64,000 nt of DNA from Flavobacterium alkalisoli (GTDB taxonomy: Bacteria; Bacteroidota; Bacteroidia; Flavobacteriales; Flavobacteriaceae). This document shows positions 37,189 through 47,283 of the stretch, piece by piece. The translations under genes were made by a program, and so were the position numbers. Location: contig NZ_CP042831.1 in NCBI RefSeq assembly GCF_008000935.1, positions 2,108,001 to 2,172,000 of the forward strand. The letters are read 5' to 3'. How positions within the stretch are numbered: the first letter of the stretch is position 1; each line of letters opens with the position of its first letter. The notes beneath the pieces were generated by a model that was not told where the DNA came from, searched no databases, and saw only the letters and a program-made list of their open reading frames with translations.

Positions 37189-38766
37189 ATGAGAAATTAT
37201 CTTATCATAGCCTTATTTATCATGATGATAACAGGCTGCGAAAGTTTAGATACCCCGCTTGTAGACAGGGAGTCGGATATCACATTCTGGGATAAGCCCG
37301 AAGATGCATTGGCAGCCCTTAATAGCTGCTATCCGGATCTTTATGGAGCAGAACAGTTTATATTTAATGAATCTTTATCAGACAATTCGTATACAAGAAG
37401 TAATAACGGATCGTTAGTAAGGGATATTGCGAATGGTAGTTATGATGCATCTGCACCACTTGTAAGAGAAGTATGGAATGCACGATTTGCAGGAATCAGA
37501 CGTTGTAATATACTTCTTGACAATGTTGAAAATGTGGCGGGACTTAGTAATGAGCTTAAAGAACGTTACAGAGCTGAAGCCAGGGTTATAAGAGCCTATC
37601 ATTATTTTATACTGATGAATAATTTTGGAGATGTGCCGCTTGTTACACAACAAATTAGCATAGAGGAATCTATGACTATATACAGATCTCCAAAACAGGA
37701 AGTGTTACAGTTTATACTGGATGAACTTGATACTGCAATGGGGCTGCCTACCTCTTATCCTGATACCGATAAAGGTCGTATTACAAAAGGTGCTGCTATG
37801 GGGCTTAAAGCACGAGTATTGCTTTGTGAGGAGCGCTGGAATGAAGTGAGTGCTGTTTGTGAAGATATAATAAACGGTGAAGCAGGTAACGTAGATTTAT
37901 TTAATAGCTATTCCGGCCTGTTTAAACCTGAGAATAAGGATAATATAGAAGTATTACTTAATGTAGAGTTTATGCCTCTTAACAGGGAGCACAACATACA
38001 GTATTTCCTTATCCCTCCATCTTTGGGTGGTTTTGCTGCAATATCTCCAACACAGGAGCTTGTAGACGATTATATAATGCTTAACGGAAATACCATAGCA
38101 GATCCTTCCTACAACGAACTTGACCCTTATAGTAACAGAGATCCGAGACTGGATGCAACAATTATTAGGCATGAATCACAACTTGAAAATCCTGACGGAA
38201 CCTTTACCACCATTCAAACTGCATTAGGTACAGGTCCGGATGCAATTCATTATGCTTCAAACTCAACACCAACAGGTTATTACGTTGCTAAATTTTATGA
38301 TAAGACAGCCCGTAACTTAGTTAATTCGGGGTCTAACTTAATTCTTATACGTTATGCAGACATACTCCTTATGTACGCAGAGGCTAAAGCTGAATTAGGA
38401 CAGTTTGGACAGAATGAATGGGATATGACCATAAGAAAATTACGTGCACGTGCCGGTTTTACAAATGACAACGCTCTTGATTACCCAGCCGTATCTGGAT
38501 CAGCTCTTATTGAAATTATAAGACGTGAGCGAAGATCTGAACTGGCTATGGAAGGATTAAGACTTATGGATCTAAGACGATGGAAAAATGCGGAAGAAAA
38601 ACTTAACGGCTGGGTACATGGTATGAAAACAGATGAAGATGCTGTTGATGATGGCTATGTAAGGGTAGAGAACAGGATATTTGATCCTGCTAAGCACTAT
38701 TTATGGCCCGTGCCACAGGCCGAACGCGATTTAAATTCTAATATTTCACAAAATCCTAATTGGTAA
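37189..38766 (+). CDS. SusD/RagB-family nutrient-binding outer-membrane lipoprotein
   Basis: The protein has 525 residues, with lipobox ITGC (C17). The body has the RagB/SusD pattern: ITFWDKPEDALAALNSCYP near the N terminus, TPR helices (RYRAEARVIRAYHYFILMNN), and the C-terminal signature EIIRRERRSELAMEGLRLMD followed by LRRWKN. It ends in SNISQNPNW, as most SusD proteins do. It forms the surface glycan-binding lid of the SusC transporter encoded just upstream. The spacing of 11 bp on one side and 12 bp on the other indicates a single transcript with susC and the SusE-like gene. Confidence 0.93.
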   Translation: MRNYLIIALFIMMITGCESLDTPLVDRESDITFWDKPEDALAALNSCYPDLYGAEQFIFNESLSDNSYTRSNNGSLVRDIANGSYDASAPLVREVWNARFAGIRRCNILLDNVENVAGLSNELKERYRAEARVIRAYHYFILMNNFGDVPLVTQQISIEESMTIYRSPKQEVLQFILDELDTAMGLPTSYPDTDKGRITKGAAMGLKARVLLCEERWNEVSAVCEDIINGEAGNVDLFNSYSGLFKPENKDNIEVLLNVEFMPLNREHNIQYFLIPPSLGGFAAISPTQELVDDYIMLNGNTIADPSYNELDPYSNRDPRLDATIIRHESQLENPDGTFTTIQTALGTGPDAIHYASNSTPTGYYVAKFYDKTARNLVNSGSNLILIRYADILLMYAEAKAELGQFGQNEWDMTIRKLRARAGFTNDNALDYPAVSGSALIEIIRRERRSELAMEGLRLMDLRRWKNAEEKLNGWVHGMKTDEDAVDDGYVRVENRIFDPAKHYLWPVPQAERDLNSNISQNPNW

Positions 38767-38778
38767 AAATCGAAAGTT

Positions 38779-39966
38779 ATGAGAAATATTTATTATAGTT
38801 TACTTAGTCTTGCAACGATGTTTCTTTTTGCATCGTGCGGCGATGATGATTATGCATTACAGGTTGGTTTTGAAGCTCCTACAGAGCTTATAACACCAGT
38901 AGATAATCATTATATTGCTATTGATCTTGAAAATACGGCGCCAACTGTTTTTGAATGGACCGCTTCTGAATCTAAATATGGTGGTGTAGTGCTTTATGAA
39001 GTGGTTTTTGATATCCCTTCCGGCGATTTTTCAAATCCTTTCTTCCGTATTAGATCTGCCGGGGGAGGCAGTCAAAATTACCTTTCCCTAACCTCTGGAC
39101 AACTTGTTTCGATTGCCCGAGATGCAGGTATAGGAGTAGACTCTGAAGGTGAGGTTAAATGGACAGTAATAGCTTCTCAGGGAGGCGAGAGTAAGGTAAC
39201 TGAGCAGGTAAATTTATTAAGACTTAAGCGCCCTGCGGGAATTAGCGATATACCGGCAACATTATTTATATATGGTGAGGGTTTTGAAGCTGATAGTTTT
39301 AGTACAGCCATGCAATGTAAAATGATTGCTGATGGTACGTTTGAAATAATAGCATCACTTAATGACGGGAATATTAAGCTTTGTAATTCATTAGATGAAG
39401 ACAGGACTTATTATCAGCTGGGTGTAAATAACAAACTTATTGAAGCTGACGGTGAGGCTGATATACCGGTTACAGGTACCGGAAATGCATATAGGATAGT
39501 GGTAGATTTTAACCTCTTAACAATTTCGTATACCGAAATCCAAAATATCCAGATGGTAAGAACCTGGCAATATAATCTGGGAGATTTAGTTTACGAAGGA
39601 AATCATAAATTCTCTGTTTCCGGTATTGCATTACCTTATTTTCATGACTGGGGTTACCCTGAGGAACGTTACCGTTTTTGGGTAACTACAAATAATGGAC
39701 TTGAGATATGGGGCAGCTACCATAATGATGCCATGAACGGATCTAATATTTCTGGTCTTACAGCCTTTAATGTACAGCCGGACGGTACATCTGAACCTGA
39801 GGAATATTACAATGTCTATAATCTTGCAGATATACCTAGTCCGGGTCAAAACCAGGACTGGACAGGTATGTATAAGCTGCCGGTAGGCTCTGAAGACAAA
39901 ACTGCAGATGTAATTATTGATATGTCGCCATCACAAGATTATAAACACTCTATTACAGTATACTAA
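38779..39966 (+). CDS. SusE-like outer-membrane glycan-binding lipoprotein
   Basis: The protein has 395 residues, with lipobox FASC (C20) followed by Gly-Asp-Asp-Asp, a surface-export-type context in this phylum. An N-terminal SusE-like Ig domain (APTELITPVDNHYIAIDLEN, VFEWTASESKYGG) precedes two segments with FIYGEGFEADSF and RYRFWVTTNNGLEIW, typical of SusE/SusF carbohydrate-binding modules. It likely binds mannan at the cell surface beside SusD. The stop lies 11 bp before the GH76 start chosen here. The assignment rests on the N-terminal domain, length and locus position; the binding modules themselves are diverse. Confidence 0.8.
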   Translation: MRNIYYSLLSLATMFLFASCGDDDYALQVGFEAPTELITPVDNHYIAIDLENTAPTVFEWTASESKYGGVVLYEVVFDIPSGDFSNPFFRIRSAGGGSQNYLSLTSGQLVSIARDAGIGVDSEGEVKWTVIASQGGESKVTEQVNLLRLKRPAGISDIPATLFIYGEGFEADSFSTAMQCKMIADGTFEIIASLNDGNIKLCNSLDEDRTYYQLGVNNKLIEADGEADIPVTGTGNAYRIVVDFNLLTISYTEIQNIQMVRTWQYNLGDLVYEGNHKFSVSGIALPYFHDWGYPEERYRFWVTTNNGLEIWGSYHNDAMNGSNISGLTAFNVQPDGTSEPEEYYNVYNLADIPSPGQNQDWTGMYKLPVGSEDKTADVIIDMSPSQDYKHSITVY

Positions 39967-39976
39967 AATTATAATT

Positions 39977-41167
39977 ATGAAATATCTATATATAACCTGC
40001 TTTATGTTTTTTGTCTCTTTGCATATATCATGCCAGGAGAACGAAGATACTGGTCTTACAAACGGCGGGAACACAGAACCGGAAGAGACAATAACCTATA
40101 GCGAAAAGGCTAAGCAGACATTCGATCTTATTCAGCAATATTACAAGATAAACAGTACTGGCTATTATCGTGAAAACTTTCCGGTACAACCGGGAGACAG
40201 AGAGTGTTCTTACTTATGGTCTTTAGATGGTCTTTTGTCGGGAGTAAATCAGCTAGTAGCATTAGGCTTTGATGATCCTGAGCTTAATCACTCTTATGTG
40301 GCTCTTGAAGGCTATTATGATACCCAGCGTACACCGTCAGCCTATGCTGCCTTTCCTGTACAATACAGCCAGGATGACCGTTTTTATGATGATAACGCTA
40401 TTATTGCCATTGATCTGATAGAGAACTATGAGATTACAAATAATGTGGCATATCTTAACCGTGCAAAGGAAATTGCACAATTCAGTCTTACAGGAGAAGA
40501 TAATAGTACAGGTGGAGGGTTATACTGGAGCGAGCAAAACAGGAATAATCCTGAGAGTGAATTATGTATGAAAGCCGTAAGTTCTACAGCTTTCTCGGTA
40601 ACATACCTGCTAAGGCTTTATGAACATACTGATGAGGAACAATACCTTCAGTTTGCAATGAGATTATATAACTGGCTTAATGAGTATATTCAGGATCCGG
40701 TAGACAATCTTTTTTGGAATGATATAAGAGTAAGTAATAATTTTGTGAATACAACAAAGTGGACGTATAATAGCGGGGCTATGATTACTAACAATGTTCT
40801 TCTATATGAAATAACAGGTGAGGAGGTTTATCTTGACAGAGCCAGAACTATAGCAGCATCTACTTATTCTCATTTTACAAGAACTGTAAATTCGCAATTG
40901 TTTTTCCCTGCACATGATTCATGGTTTAATGTATGTCTTTTTAGAGGATATTTGGACCTGCTTCAATATGACCAGACAGCACAAACTTATGTAAATGTAT
41001 TTATACAAAATGCGGATTATGCATGGAACAATGCACGTAACGAGTATGATCTTTTCTATGAAGATTGGGCCGGACAAAACCCGGGTAGGGATAAATGGTT
41101 GCTTCAACAGGCAGGTTTAGTAGAGATGTATGGAAGAATTGCTATTCTTAAGGGAGAGCAACAGTAA
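39977..41167 (+). CDS. GH76-family alpha-1,6-mannanase lipoprotein
   Basis: The ATG at 39977 gives 396 residues with a lipoprotein signal (SLHISC, C19); an upstream frame opening at 39917 overlaps susE and lacks a signal. The fold is an (alpha/alpha)6 barrel: SYLWSLDGLLSGVNQLVAL, then D138-D139 in FYDDNAIIAIDLIENY. The Asp pair is the catalytic signature of GH76. TKWTYNSGAMITNNVLLYEI and WFNVCLFRGY follow. GH76 enzymes cut the alpha-1,6-mannan backbone of fungal cell-wall mannan and related glycans. As a lipoprotein encoded behind SusCDE it probably works on the cell surface, making oligosaccharides for SusC import. The GH92 gene follows 28 bp downstream. Confidence 0.88.
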   Translation: MKYLYITCFMFFVSLHISCQENEDTGLTNGGNTEPEETITYSEKAKQTFDLIQQYYKINSTGYYRENFPVQPGDRECSYLWSLDGLLSGVNQLVALGFDDPELNHSYVALEGYYDTQRTPSAYAAFPVQYSQDDRFYDDNAIIAIDLIENYEITNNVAYLNRAKEIAQFSLTGEDNSTGGGLYWSEQNRNNPESELCMKAVSSTAFSVTYLLRLYEHTDEEQYLQFAMRLYNWLNEYIQDPVDNLFWNDIRVSNNFVNTTKWTYNSGAMITNNVLLYEITGEEVYLDRARTIAASTYSHFTRTVNSQLFFPAHDSWFNVCLFRGYLDLLQYDQTAQTYVNVFIQNADYAWNNARNEYDLFYEDWAGQNPGRDKWLLQQAGLVEMYGRIAILKGEQQ

Positions 41168-41195
41168 CTAATAAACCTGTATTAATATTTTAATT

Positions 41196-43544
41196 ATGAT
41201 AAATAAAACTTTAAGTATATCTATAGCTTTAATTAGTTTTATAACAGTATTTGGTCAGGAAAAAAGGCAAAAACTTTCCGATTATGTAGACCCAAATATA
41301 GGTACGGCACACAGCCGTTGGTTTTTCTATACACCGGCTTCCGCTCCTTTTGGTATGGCAAAGCTTGGCCCATCTACTAATGCACATTTAGGTAATGCCC
41401 AAGGATGGGAAGCTACAGGTTATGATGACAGGGATACATCTATAGAAGGATTTGCATGCCTTCATGAGTTTCAGATAGGTGGTATTGTTGTGGCACCATC
41501 TGTAGGGCAATTGCAAACAGTACCCGGTCCGTTAGAAAATCCTGATGCAGGTTACCGCTCCCGATTTGACAGGAAGGACGAGTATGCTACTTCAGGGTAT
41601 TATTCGGTACTATTAAAAGATTATAATGTAAAGGCAGAATTAACAGCTACAAAACGCGTAGGTTTTCAGCGATATACTTTCCCAAAATCAGGACAGTCTA
41701 ATATTATTTTTGACATTGGAAACAGGCAGGGTGAAAGCGGTGCAGTAAAAGATGCTAAGGTAACATTGACAGCTGATGGCAGAATTGAAGGCTATGTTAT
41801 TACTACCCCTGAATATGTTAAGAAATATCAGAACGGAGCTGATGTACGTATGTATTTTAGTGCAGTGGTAGATAAAAAATTTAAGGATTTTGGAGTGTTT
41901 AATCATAATGATATTAAACCGGGAGTAAAAACCACAAGTGGGGAAGGTGCGGGAGTTTACCTTGTGTTTGATACACAGGAAAATGAAACTGTAACCGTGA
42001 AAATAGGTTTGTCACTTACTTCAATTGACAATGCACGAAACAACCTGGAATCGGAAGCAAAAAAACTTGGTTTTGATAAGGCTAAAAAGCAAAACCTAAA
42101 GATATGGAATGAACAGCTTGGCAGGATTACAGTAGAAGGTAAAAGCGAGAAGGATAAAATTAAGTTTTACACAGGGCTTTACCATGCTTTATTAGGCAGG
42201 GGAGTAGGTAGTGATGTAAACGGGGCGTACCCTATGAATAATGGGCAAGTAGGACAAATACCACTTGATGCCAAAGGAAAACCTCTTTATAATTATTATA
42301 ATACAGATGCTATATGGGGTGGCTTTTGGAACCTCACACAGCTTTGGGCACTTGCATATCCTGAGTATTATGCTGATTGGGTACAGGGACAACTGCTAGT
42401 ATATAAAGATGCAGGATGGTTAGGTGATGGTATTGCAAGCAGTAAATACGTATCAGGAGTTGGGACAAATTTTACAGGTTTGGCAATAGCATCTGCTTAC
42501 AACTCAGGGATAAGGAATTTTGATATTGAAACAGCTTATGCGGCAGCATTGAAAAATGAGCTTGGATGGCAAAACCGTATTGAAGGAGCCGGCAAAATGG
42601 ATGTGAAACAGTTTATAGAGTTAGGTTATGTTCCGCAGTTAGATGATGTCGGCTTCAACACTTATGCAAATGGTTCTGGCTTTTCGGCATCACACACTCT
42701 GGAGTACTCTTACAGTGCCTATGCAGTAGCTCAGTTTGCTAAGGCTTTAGGTAAAAGTGACGATTATAACAAACTAATGGGGTTATCTAATGGCTGGAAG
42801 CTTTTATATGATAACGAAACTAAATTTATAAGGCCTAAAAATGCTGAGGGAAAATTTGTTGATAATTTTGATCCTTTACAACCCTGGAGAGGTTTTCAGG
42901 AAGGTAATGCTTGGCAATACACCTTTTACGTGCCTCATGCAGTAAAGGAGCTTGTACAGACGTTAGGAAAAGATACTTTTAACGAAAGGCTTAATAATAT
43001 ATTTGAATCTTCACAAAAAAATATTTTTGGAGGGGGAACTACAATAGATGCTTTTGCAGGACTTTCTGCATTATACAATCATGGTAATCAACCTAACCTT
43101 CATATTTCATGGCTTTTTAATTTTTCAGGCAAACCGTATCTAACTCAAAAATGGGTTCATGCTATCTGTGATGAGTTTTATGGAACAGAAGGTGTACACG
43201 GGTATGGTTACGGGCAGGATGAAGATCAGGGACAATTAGGTGCCTGGTATGTAATGTCGTCTATAGGTCTTTTTGATGTAAAAGGCCTTACTGATGTAAA
43301 TCCGTCATTCCAGATAGGGAGCCCTCTGTTTGATAAAGTGACTATAAAACTGCCAAAAGAATTAAAAAGGGGCAACTTTGTTATAGATGTTGCTAATAAT
43401 TCTAAAGAAAATATATACCTACAGGATGCTGATTTAAATGGCGCACCTTTAAACCAGCTTTCTATACCATTACAGCAAATAGCAAATGGAGGAACCTTAA
43501 AATTAAAGGTGGGAAAATCACATTCTGAAAAATGGTCACAATAA
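41196..43544 (+). CDS. GH92-family exo-alpha-mannosidase
   Basis: The protein has 782 residues, with a signal peptide (ISLITVFGQ type; cleavage near residue 20). GH92 hallmarks are LSDYVDPNIGTAHSRWFFYT, PFGMAKLGPSTN, GFACLHEFQIGG, a Glu-rich region WRGFQEGNAWQYTFYVPH that carries the likely acid residue, and GYGQDEDQGQLGAWYVMSS, which holds the Asp residues of the base. Family members are Ca-dependent inverting alpha-mannosidases that remove terminal 1,2-, 1,3- or 1,4-linked mannose. The motif is GQDEDQG here rather than the more common GNDDCG, so linkage preference is unclear. No lipobox is seen, so it is expected in the periplasm, trimming oligosaccharides delivered by SusC. Confidence 0.9.
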   Translation: MINKTLSISIALISFITVFGQEKRQKLSDYVDPNIGTAHSRWFFYTPASAPFGMAKLGPSTNAHLGNAQGWEATGYDDRDTSIEGFACLHEFQIGGIVVAPSVGQLQTVPGPLENPDAGYRSRFDRKDEYATSGYYSVLLKDYNVKAELTATKRVGFQRYTFPKSGQSNIIFDIGNRQGESGAVKDAKVTLTADGRIEGYVITTPEYVKKYQNGADVRMYFSAVVDKKFKDFGVFNHNDIKPGVKTTSGEGAGVYLVFDTQENETVTVKIGLSLTSIDNARNNLESEAKKLGFDKAKKQNLKIWNEQLGRITVEGKSEKDKIKFYTGLYHALLGRGVGSDVNGAYPMNNGQVGQIPLDAKGKPLYNYYNTDAIWGGFWNLTQLWALAYPEYYADWVQGQLLVYKDAGWLGDGIASSKYVSGVGTNFTGLAIASAYNSGIRNFDIETAYAAALKNELGWQNRIEGAGKMDVKQFIELGYVPQLDDVGFNTYANGSGFSASHTLEYSYSAYAVAQFAKALGKSDDYNKLMGLSNGWKLLYDNETKFIRPKNAEGKFVDNFDPLQPWRGFQEGNAWQYTFYVPHAVKELVQTLGKDTFNERLNNIFESSQKNIFGGGTTIDAFAGLSALYNHGNQPNLHISWLFNFSGKPYLTQKWVHAICDEFYGTEGVHGYGYGQDEDQGQLGAWYVMSSIGLFDVKGLTDVNPSFQIGSPLFDKVTIKLPKELKRGNFVIDVANNSKENIYLQDADLNGAPLNQLSIPLQQIANGGTLKLKVGKSHSEKWSQ

Positions 43545-43561
43545 TTTTATAATATTTTTTG

Positions 43562-44707
43562 ATGCAAAAAGAGTTATCATCACTTAAGCTTTTTCCAATA
43601 TTATTTGGATTCTTTATAATGGGATTTTGTGACTTGGTGGGTATTTCGGTTACTTATGCCCAATCACAGTTTCAATGGAGCGAATCTCAGGCAGGCTTTT
43701 TGCCATCACTGGTTTTTTTATGGTTTTTTATACTTTCAATACCTGCCGCTATTGCAATGGATAAGCATGGGCAAAAAAAAATCGTTTTAACCGGGCTTAT
43801 AATAACCTTTGCAGCTACATTAATCCCTCTAATTCAGTTTAGTGAAATTACCTGCTACATAACATTTGTATTATTAGGAATAGGCAATACTTTTTTACAG
43901 GTTTCCCTTAATCCTTTGCTGGCAAATGTTGTAAACCCAAATAAATTAGGAAGTTATGTGACTTTAGGGCAATTTATAAAAGCTATTTCATCTTTTTTAG
44001 GACCAATAATTGTAGGCTATTTTTCATTGAAATATGCCTCTTGGGAAAAGAGTTTTTATATATACAGTGCAATTACATTAATGGTAATGCTTTGGTTATT
44101 TTTTACAAGAATTAAAGAGAGTCGCAGTGAAAATAATGTTTCAGGCCTTATTGAAACGCTTTCCCTGTTAAAAGATACCAGAATCATGCTTGCTTTTATT
44201 GGTATTTTATGCATTGTAGGTCTTGATGTAGGAATGAACATTGTAACGCCTAAGCTATTAATGGAGCGAATAGGACTAATAAAAGAAGAAGCCGCTTATG
44301 GCTCAAGCTGGTATTTTGCGGCCAGGACTATAGGAACGTTTTGCGGTGTTTTACTATTAACTAAATTATCTGAAAGGACATTTTTTAAGTTTAATATGTT
44401 TTTAGTGCTATTGGCACTAATAAGCCTGTTTATTGTGAATAGTCAATCTTTAATACTGTTATCTGTTTGTATTATTGCGTTTGGCTCTTCCAGTATTTTT
44501 GCAGTGATTTATACCATTGCAATAAAAATAAATCCAAATAAGACTAATGAGATATCCGGTCTTATGATAACCGGTGTTGCAGGGGGGGCTATAATACCAC
44601 CACTAATGGGAACAGCCGGACAGATTTCTGGTTCACAACAAGGTGCATTACTTATACTTTTAGTTTGTGTTGTGTATTTAAGTTTTTGTTCTTTTAAACT
44701 TAACTAA
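43562..44707 (+). CDS. MFS sugar transporter
   Basis: The ATG at 43562 is preferred over the TTG one codon earlier, giving 381 residues. About 11-12 membrane helices are evident (LFPILFGFFIMGFCDLVGI, SLVFLWFFILSIPAAIAM), with the MFS loop MDKHGQKKIVLTG between helices 2 and 3. It resembles the FucP/GlcP-like sugar importers often found at the end of Sus-type loci. It lies 17 bp after the GH92 gene and ends in a strong terminator, so it closes the operon. Its job would be import of mannose or short mannosides across the inner membrane to the ROK/isomerase fusion. Substrate is inferred from position. Confidence 0.85.
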   Translation: MQKELSSLKLFPILFGFFIMGFCDLVGISVTYAQSQFQWSESQAGFLPSLVFLWFFILSIPAAIAMDKHGQKKIVLTGLIITFAATLIPLIQFSEITCYITFVLLGIGNTFLQVSLNPLLANVVNPNKLGSYVTLGQFIKAISSFLGPIIVGYFSLKYASWEKSFYIYSAITLMVMLWLFFTRIKESRSENNVSGLIETLSLLKDTRIMLAFIGILCIVGLDVGMNIVTPKLLMERIGLIKEEAAYGSSWYFAARTIGTFCGVLLLTKLSERTFFKFNMFLVLLALISLFIVNSQSLILLSVCIIAFGSSSIFAVIYTIAIKINPNKTNEISGLMITGVAGGAIIPPLMGTAGQISGSQQGALLILLVCVVYLSFCSFKLN

Positions 44708-44712
44708 AAAAC

Positions 44713-44757
44713 TAAAGGCTCTGTTGTCTTAATATGAAACAGACAACAGAGCCTTTA
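44713..44757. terminator. Strong bidirectional terminator
   Basis: A perfect 17-bp stem (44713-44729 and 44741-44757, core AAAGGCTCTGTTGTCT) with an 11-nt loop sits 5 bp after the MFS stop and 15 bp from the end of the convergent GH31 gene. It separates the mannan operon from GH31. Confidence 0.85.
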
Positions 44758-44772
44758 TCTTATCTTATCTTA

Positions 44773-46932
44773 TTATAATTTTACTTTTATAATATCTTTT
44801 AGGGTGCCACTACCGTTATAAACTTTATTGTTCATTATAACTTGTACATGAATATTACGGATAATAGTATCAGTATTCATATTTCCTTTTTTATTACCTA
44901 CTTCAACAAATACTTTTTTACCCTTTTTCTGAGCAGTGAATTCAATCAAACTAAATTCACCATTTTCAAAATTCCAGTTATCACCTTCATCTATATAAAG
45001 TTCACCTAAAGCCTTACCATTCTCGTCAAGACAGACAATAAGAGTGAGAGGGTCAAAAGAGTTTTCGGTAGTATTCTGAATAATTTTGCCTACAGGTAAT
45101 ATACTTCCTCCTCTAATCTTTATTTTAGCCTGATAAGTATCCTCTAAATCACCATTAACCAAACTAAATTCTTCCCATATACCCGAAGGTAATGCCGGAT
45201 CTTTTGCAAACGAAGGAATTACTAATAAGTCTTTACCTAATAAAAATACTTGTTCTTCAGCCCTAAGTTTTAAGTCTTTACTATCTGCAAAAAAAACAGG
45301 AGCCATTACAGGTAATCCCGTTTTGTGCGAATTATAGAATAAAGTATATAAGTAGGGGAGTATACGATAGCGTCTCTCTAATGCAATTCTTGAAGATCTT
45401 TCAATATCTTCTCCATATGCCCATGGTTCTTTATTATTTGTACCAGCACAGGCATGTCCCCTGGCAAAGGGCATAAATGCTCCAAACCCAAGCCAATTAG
45501 CCCACAAATCACCACTAGTATTGCCTAAAAAGCCACCAATATCCGGACCGTTAAAAGGTTGTCCTGAAAGCCCCAGAGTTAAAGACATTGGTACAGATAG
45601 TTTTAAGTGTTCCCAACTGGCATAATTATCACCGGTCCATGTTGCAGCATAGCGTTGTCCCCCTAAAAGATTAGCTCTGGTAAGTAGAAATGGCCTTTTA
45701 TTAGGATTCGCATTTATAATACCATTATAAGATGCCTCTACCATCAATCTTCCATATGCATTATGATACAACAAATGTGAGCCTGCAGGTAAATTATCAC
45801 CTCCTCTGTGGGGAGTATCATAAGGCATAGTTCCTAAGCGCAAATTTTCAGGTAGTTCGTTGTCATTTATTGCAGGTTCATTCATGTCGTTCCAAACTCC
45901 ATCAATACCTGTGTGAAGAAAATCTTTATAAAGATCTGCCCACCATAATCTGGTTTGAGGCGTTGTAAAGTCGGGAAAAGTACAATCACCGGGCCATACT
46001 TTTCCATGGTATTCGGTACCATCCGGATTTTTAACCCATATATCGTTTTTAGAGCCCGACTGGTAAATATGGTAATTCTCATCTACCTTTACTCCGGGAT
46101 CAATCATGTAAACAGCTTTGAAACCTTTTTGGTGTAATTTATCATTAAGACTTTTAGGATCAGGGAATCTTTTTTTATCGAATGTAAAAACTCTGTATCC
46201 ATCCATGTAATCAATATCCATCCAAATTACATCACATGGAATTTTTTTTAGCCTGAATGTGTCTGCTATCTGAATTACACGCTCTTCTGAGTCATAAGAA
46301 AATCTGCATTGATGATATCCCAATGTCCATCGGGCAGGCATTTTAATTGTACCAATAAGTTCTGCCAGGCCTTTCATTACAGCTTGTGGAGAATCACGAT
46401 CTATTACATATACCCTAAATAGTGCACCTTCTGAATTGTATATTATTTTATCAGAATTTGTAATAAGTTCAGCTTTCCACGTGCTGTCAAACAATATACC
46501 GAAAGCTGTCCCATCGGCGCGAACACCCATAACCCAAGGATGTGTTTGATAAAGTCTTTTACCATTTTCAACACTGTATGCTCCGGTATCTGTATTCCAA
46601 AGTTTAATTGATTGATCATTTCGCAATAGTGGTCCTGTTACTTCACCTCCACCATATAAACTAACACTGTCTTCTAATACAAGGCTTGCACTTACTTTAT
46701 CGGCTGTTAAAGTAAATTCTGGTACTAGTCTCCAGTTTTCAGGGAGACTAGTATTGTTAACAGGTTCACTTTGCAATATTAATGAGGGTGTTTTTTTCTT
46801 ATCAAAACCTTGCGGTATAAACTCAGCAATACCATTACCAACTAATGATTTTTTGTTAATAGGAATATTTTGAGAAAATGATAAGATACTATAAAACAGA
46901 AAAAAGATGCAATAATATTTATTTCTAGTCAT
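44773..46932 (-). CDS. GH31-family alpha-glycosidase
   Basis: The protein has 719 residues, with a signal peptide (FYSILSFSQ). A mutarotase-like N-terminal domain leads to the barrel: WTLGYHQCRFSYDSEERV, DVIWMDIDYMDGYRVFTFD, nucleophile D349 in GVWNDMNEP, and acid/base D435 in ATWTGDNYASW. The segment GLSGQPFNGPDIGGF is also typical. GH31 covers alpha-glucosidases, alpha-xylosidases and others. WMDIDYMDGYRVFTFD and the DMNEP context fit alpha-glucosidase-type members best. It is convergent with the mannan operon and has its own promoter region. It may remove capping glucose from glycans or act in an unrelated route. There is no lipobox, so it is probably periplasmic. Confidence 0.88.
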   Translation of the reverse strand: MTRNKYYCIFFLFYSILSFSQNIPINKKSLVGNGIAEFIPQGFDKKKTPSLILQSEPVNNTSLPENWRLVPEFTLTADKVSASLVLEDSVSLYGGGEVTGPLLRNDQSIKLWNTDTGAYSVENGKRLYQTHPWVMGVRADGTAFGILFDSTWKAELITNSDKIIYNSEGALFRVYVIDRDSPQAVMKGLAELIGTIKMPARWTLGYHQCRFSYDSEERVIQIADTFRLKKIPCDVIWMDIDYMDGYRVFTFDKKRFPDPKSLNDKLHQKGFKAVYMIDPGVKVDENYHIYQSGSKNDIWVKNPDGTEYHGKVWPGDCTFPDFTTPQTRLWWADLYKDFLHTGIDGVWNDMNEPAINDNELPENLRLGTMPYDTPHRGGDNLPAGSHLLYHNAYGRLMVEASYNGIINANPNKRPFLLTRANLLGGQRYAATWTGDNYASWEHLKLSVPMSLTLGLSGQPFNGPDIGGFLGNTSGDLWANWLGFGAFMPFARGHACAGTNNKEPWAYGEDIERSSRIALERRYRILPYLYTLFYNSHKTGLPVMAPVFFADSKDLKLRAEEQVFLLGKDLLVIPSFAKDPALPSGIWEEFSLVNGDLEDTYQAKIKIRGGSILPVGKIIQNTTENSFDPLTLIVCLDENGKALGELYIDEGDNWNFENGEFSLIEFTAQKKGKKVFVEVGNKKGNMNTDTIIRNIHVQVIMNNKVYNGSGTLKDIIKVKL

Positions 46933-46956
46933 TAGGATAATTTATTATATAAGTAC

Positions 46957-46964
46957 CAAATATA
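46957..46964 (-). promoter_or_regulatory. Possible -7 box for the GH31 gene
   Basis: The minus strand reads TATATTTG, matching TAnnTTTG, 25 bp before the GH31 start. No TTG was found at -33 spacing. Confidence 0.4.
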
Positions 46965-47220
46965 TGTAAACATAATTAATTACTAAAACGATTTACTAAA
47001 TTCAATTTTAACCTAGTTAGAAGATATTTTATATCGTAGCATGGCCTTTATGAGTTTAATGAAATATTGATTTATATGTAGTAATTTCTGTAGGAGTAAA
47101 GACTGAGTAAAGATAATCTTTACAGGAAATCGAACACTATGAATTATCAATATAACTATTTTAATAAACTAAGAATTTACGATTTATTCAATGTTGAATC
47201 TATTCTATCATTTATACAAA

Positions 47221-47283
47221 AAATGCCTCTAGCAAGTTGCAAAAGGCATTTGTGAACTTGCCCGGACAATTTTAGAACACCTT
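47221..47283 (-). other. Hairpin with possible tRNA 3'-like remnant
   Basis: AAATGCCT (47221-47228) pairs with AGGCATTT (47244-47251). Beyond it the minus strand reads GGTGTTCTAAAATTGTCC then GGGCAAGTTCAC, which has the order of a T-loop and acceptor end but poor pairing. It is the weakest of the four modules of this kind. Confidence 0.25.

Noticed and set aside
39917..39976. Upstream extension of the GH76 gene overlapping the SusE-like gene
   Set aside because: The extension has no signal features, while the ATG at 39977 starts a proper lipoprotein signal with its Cys at residue 19.
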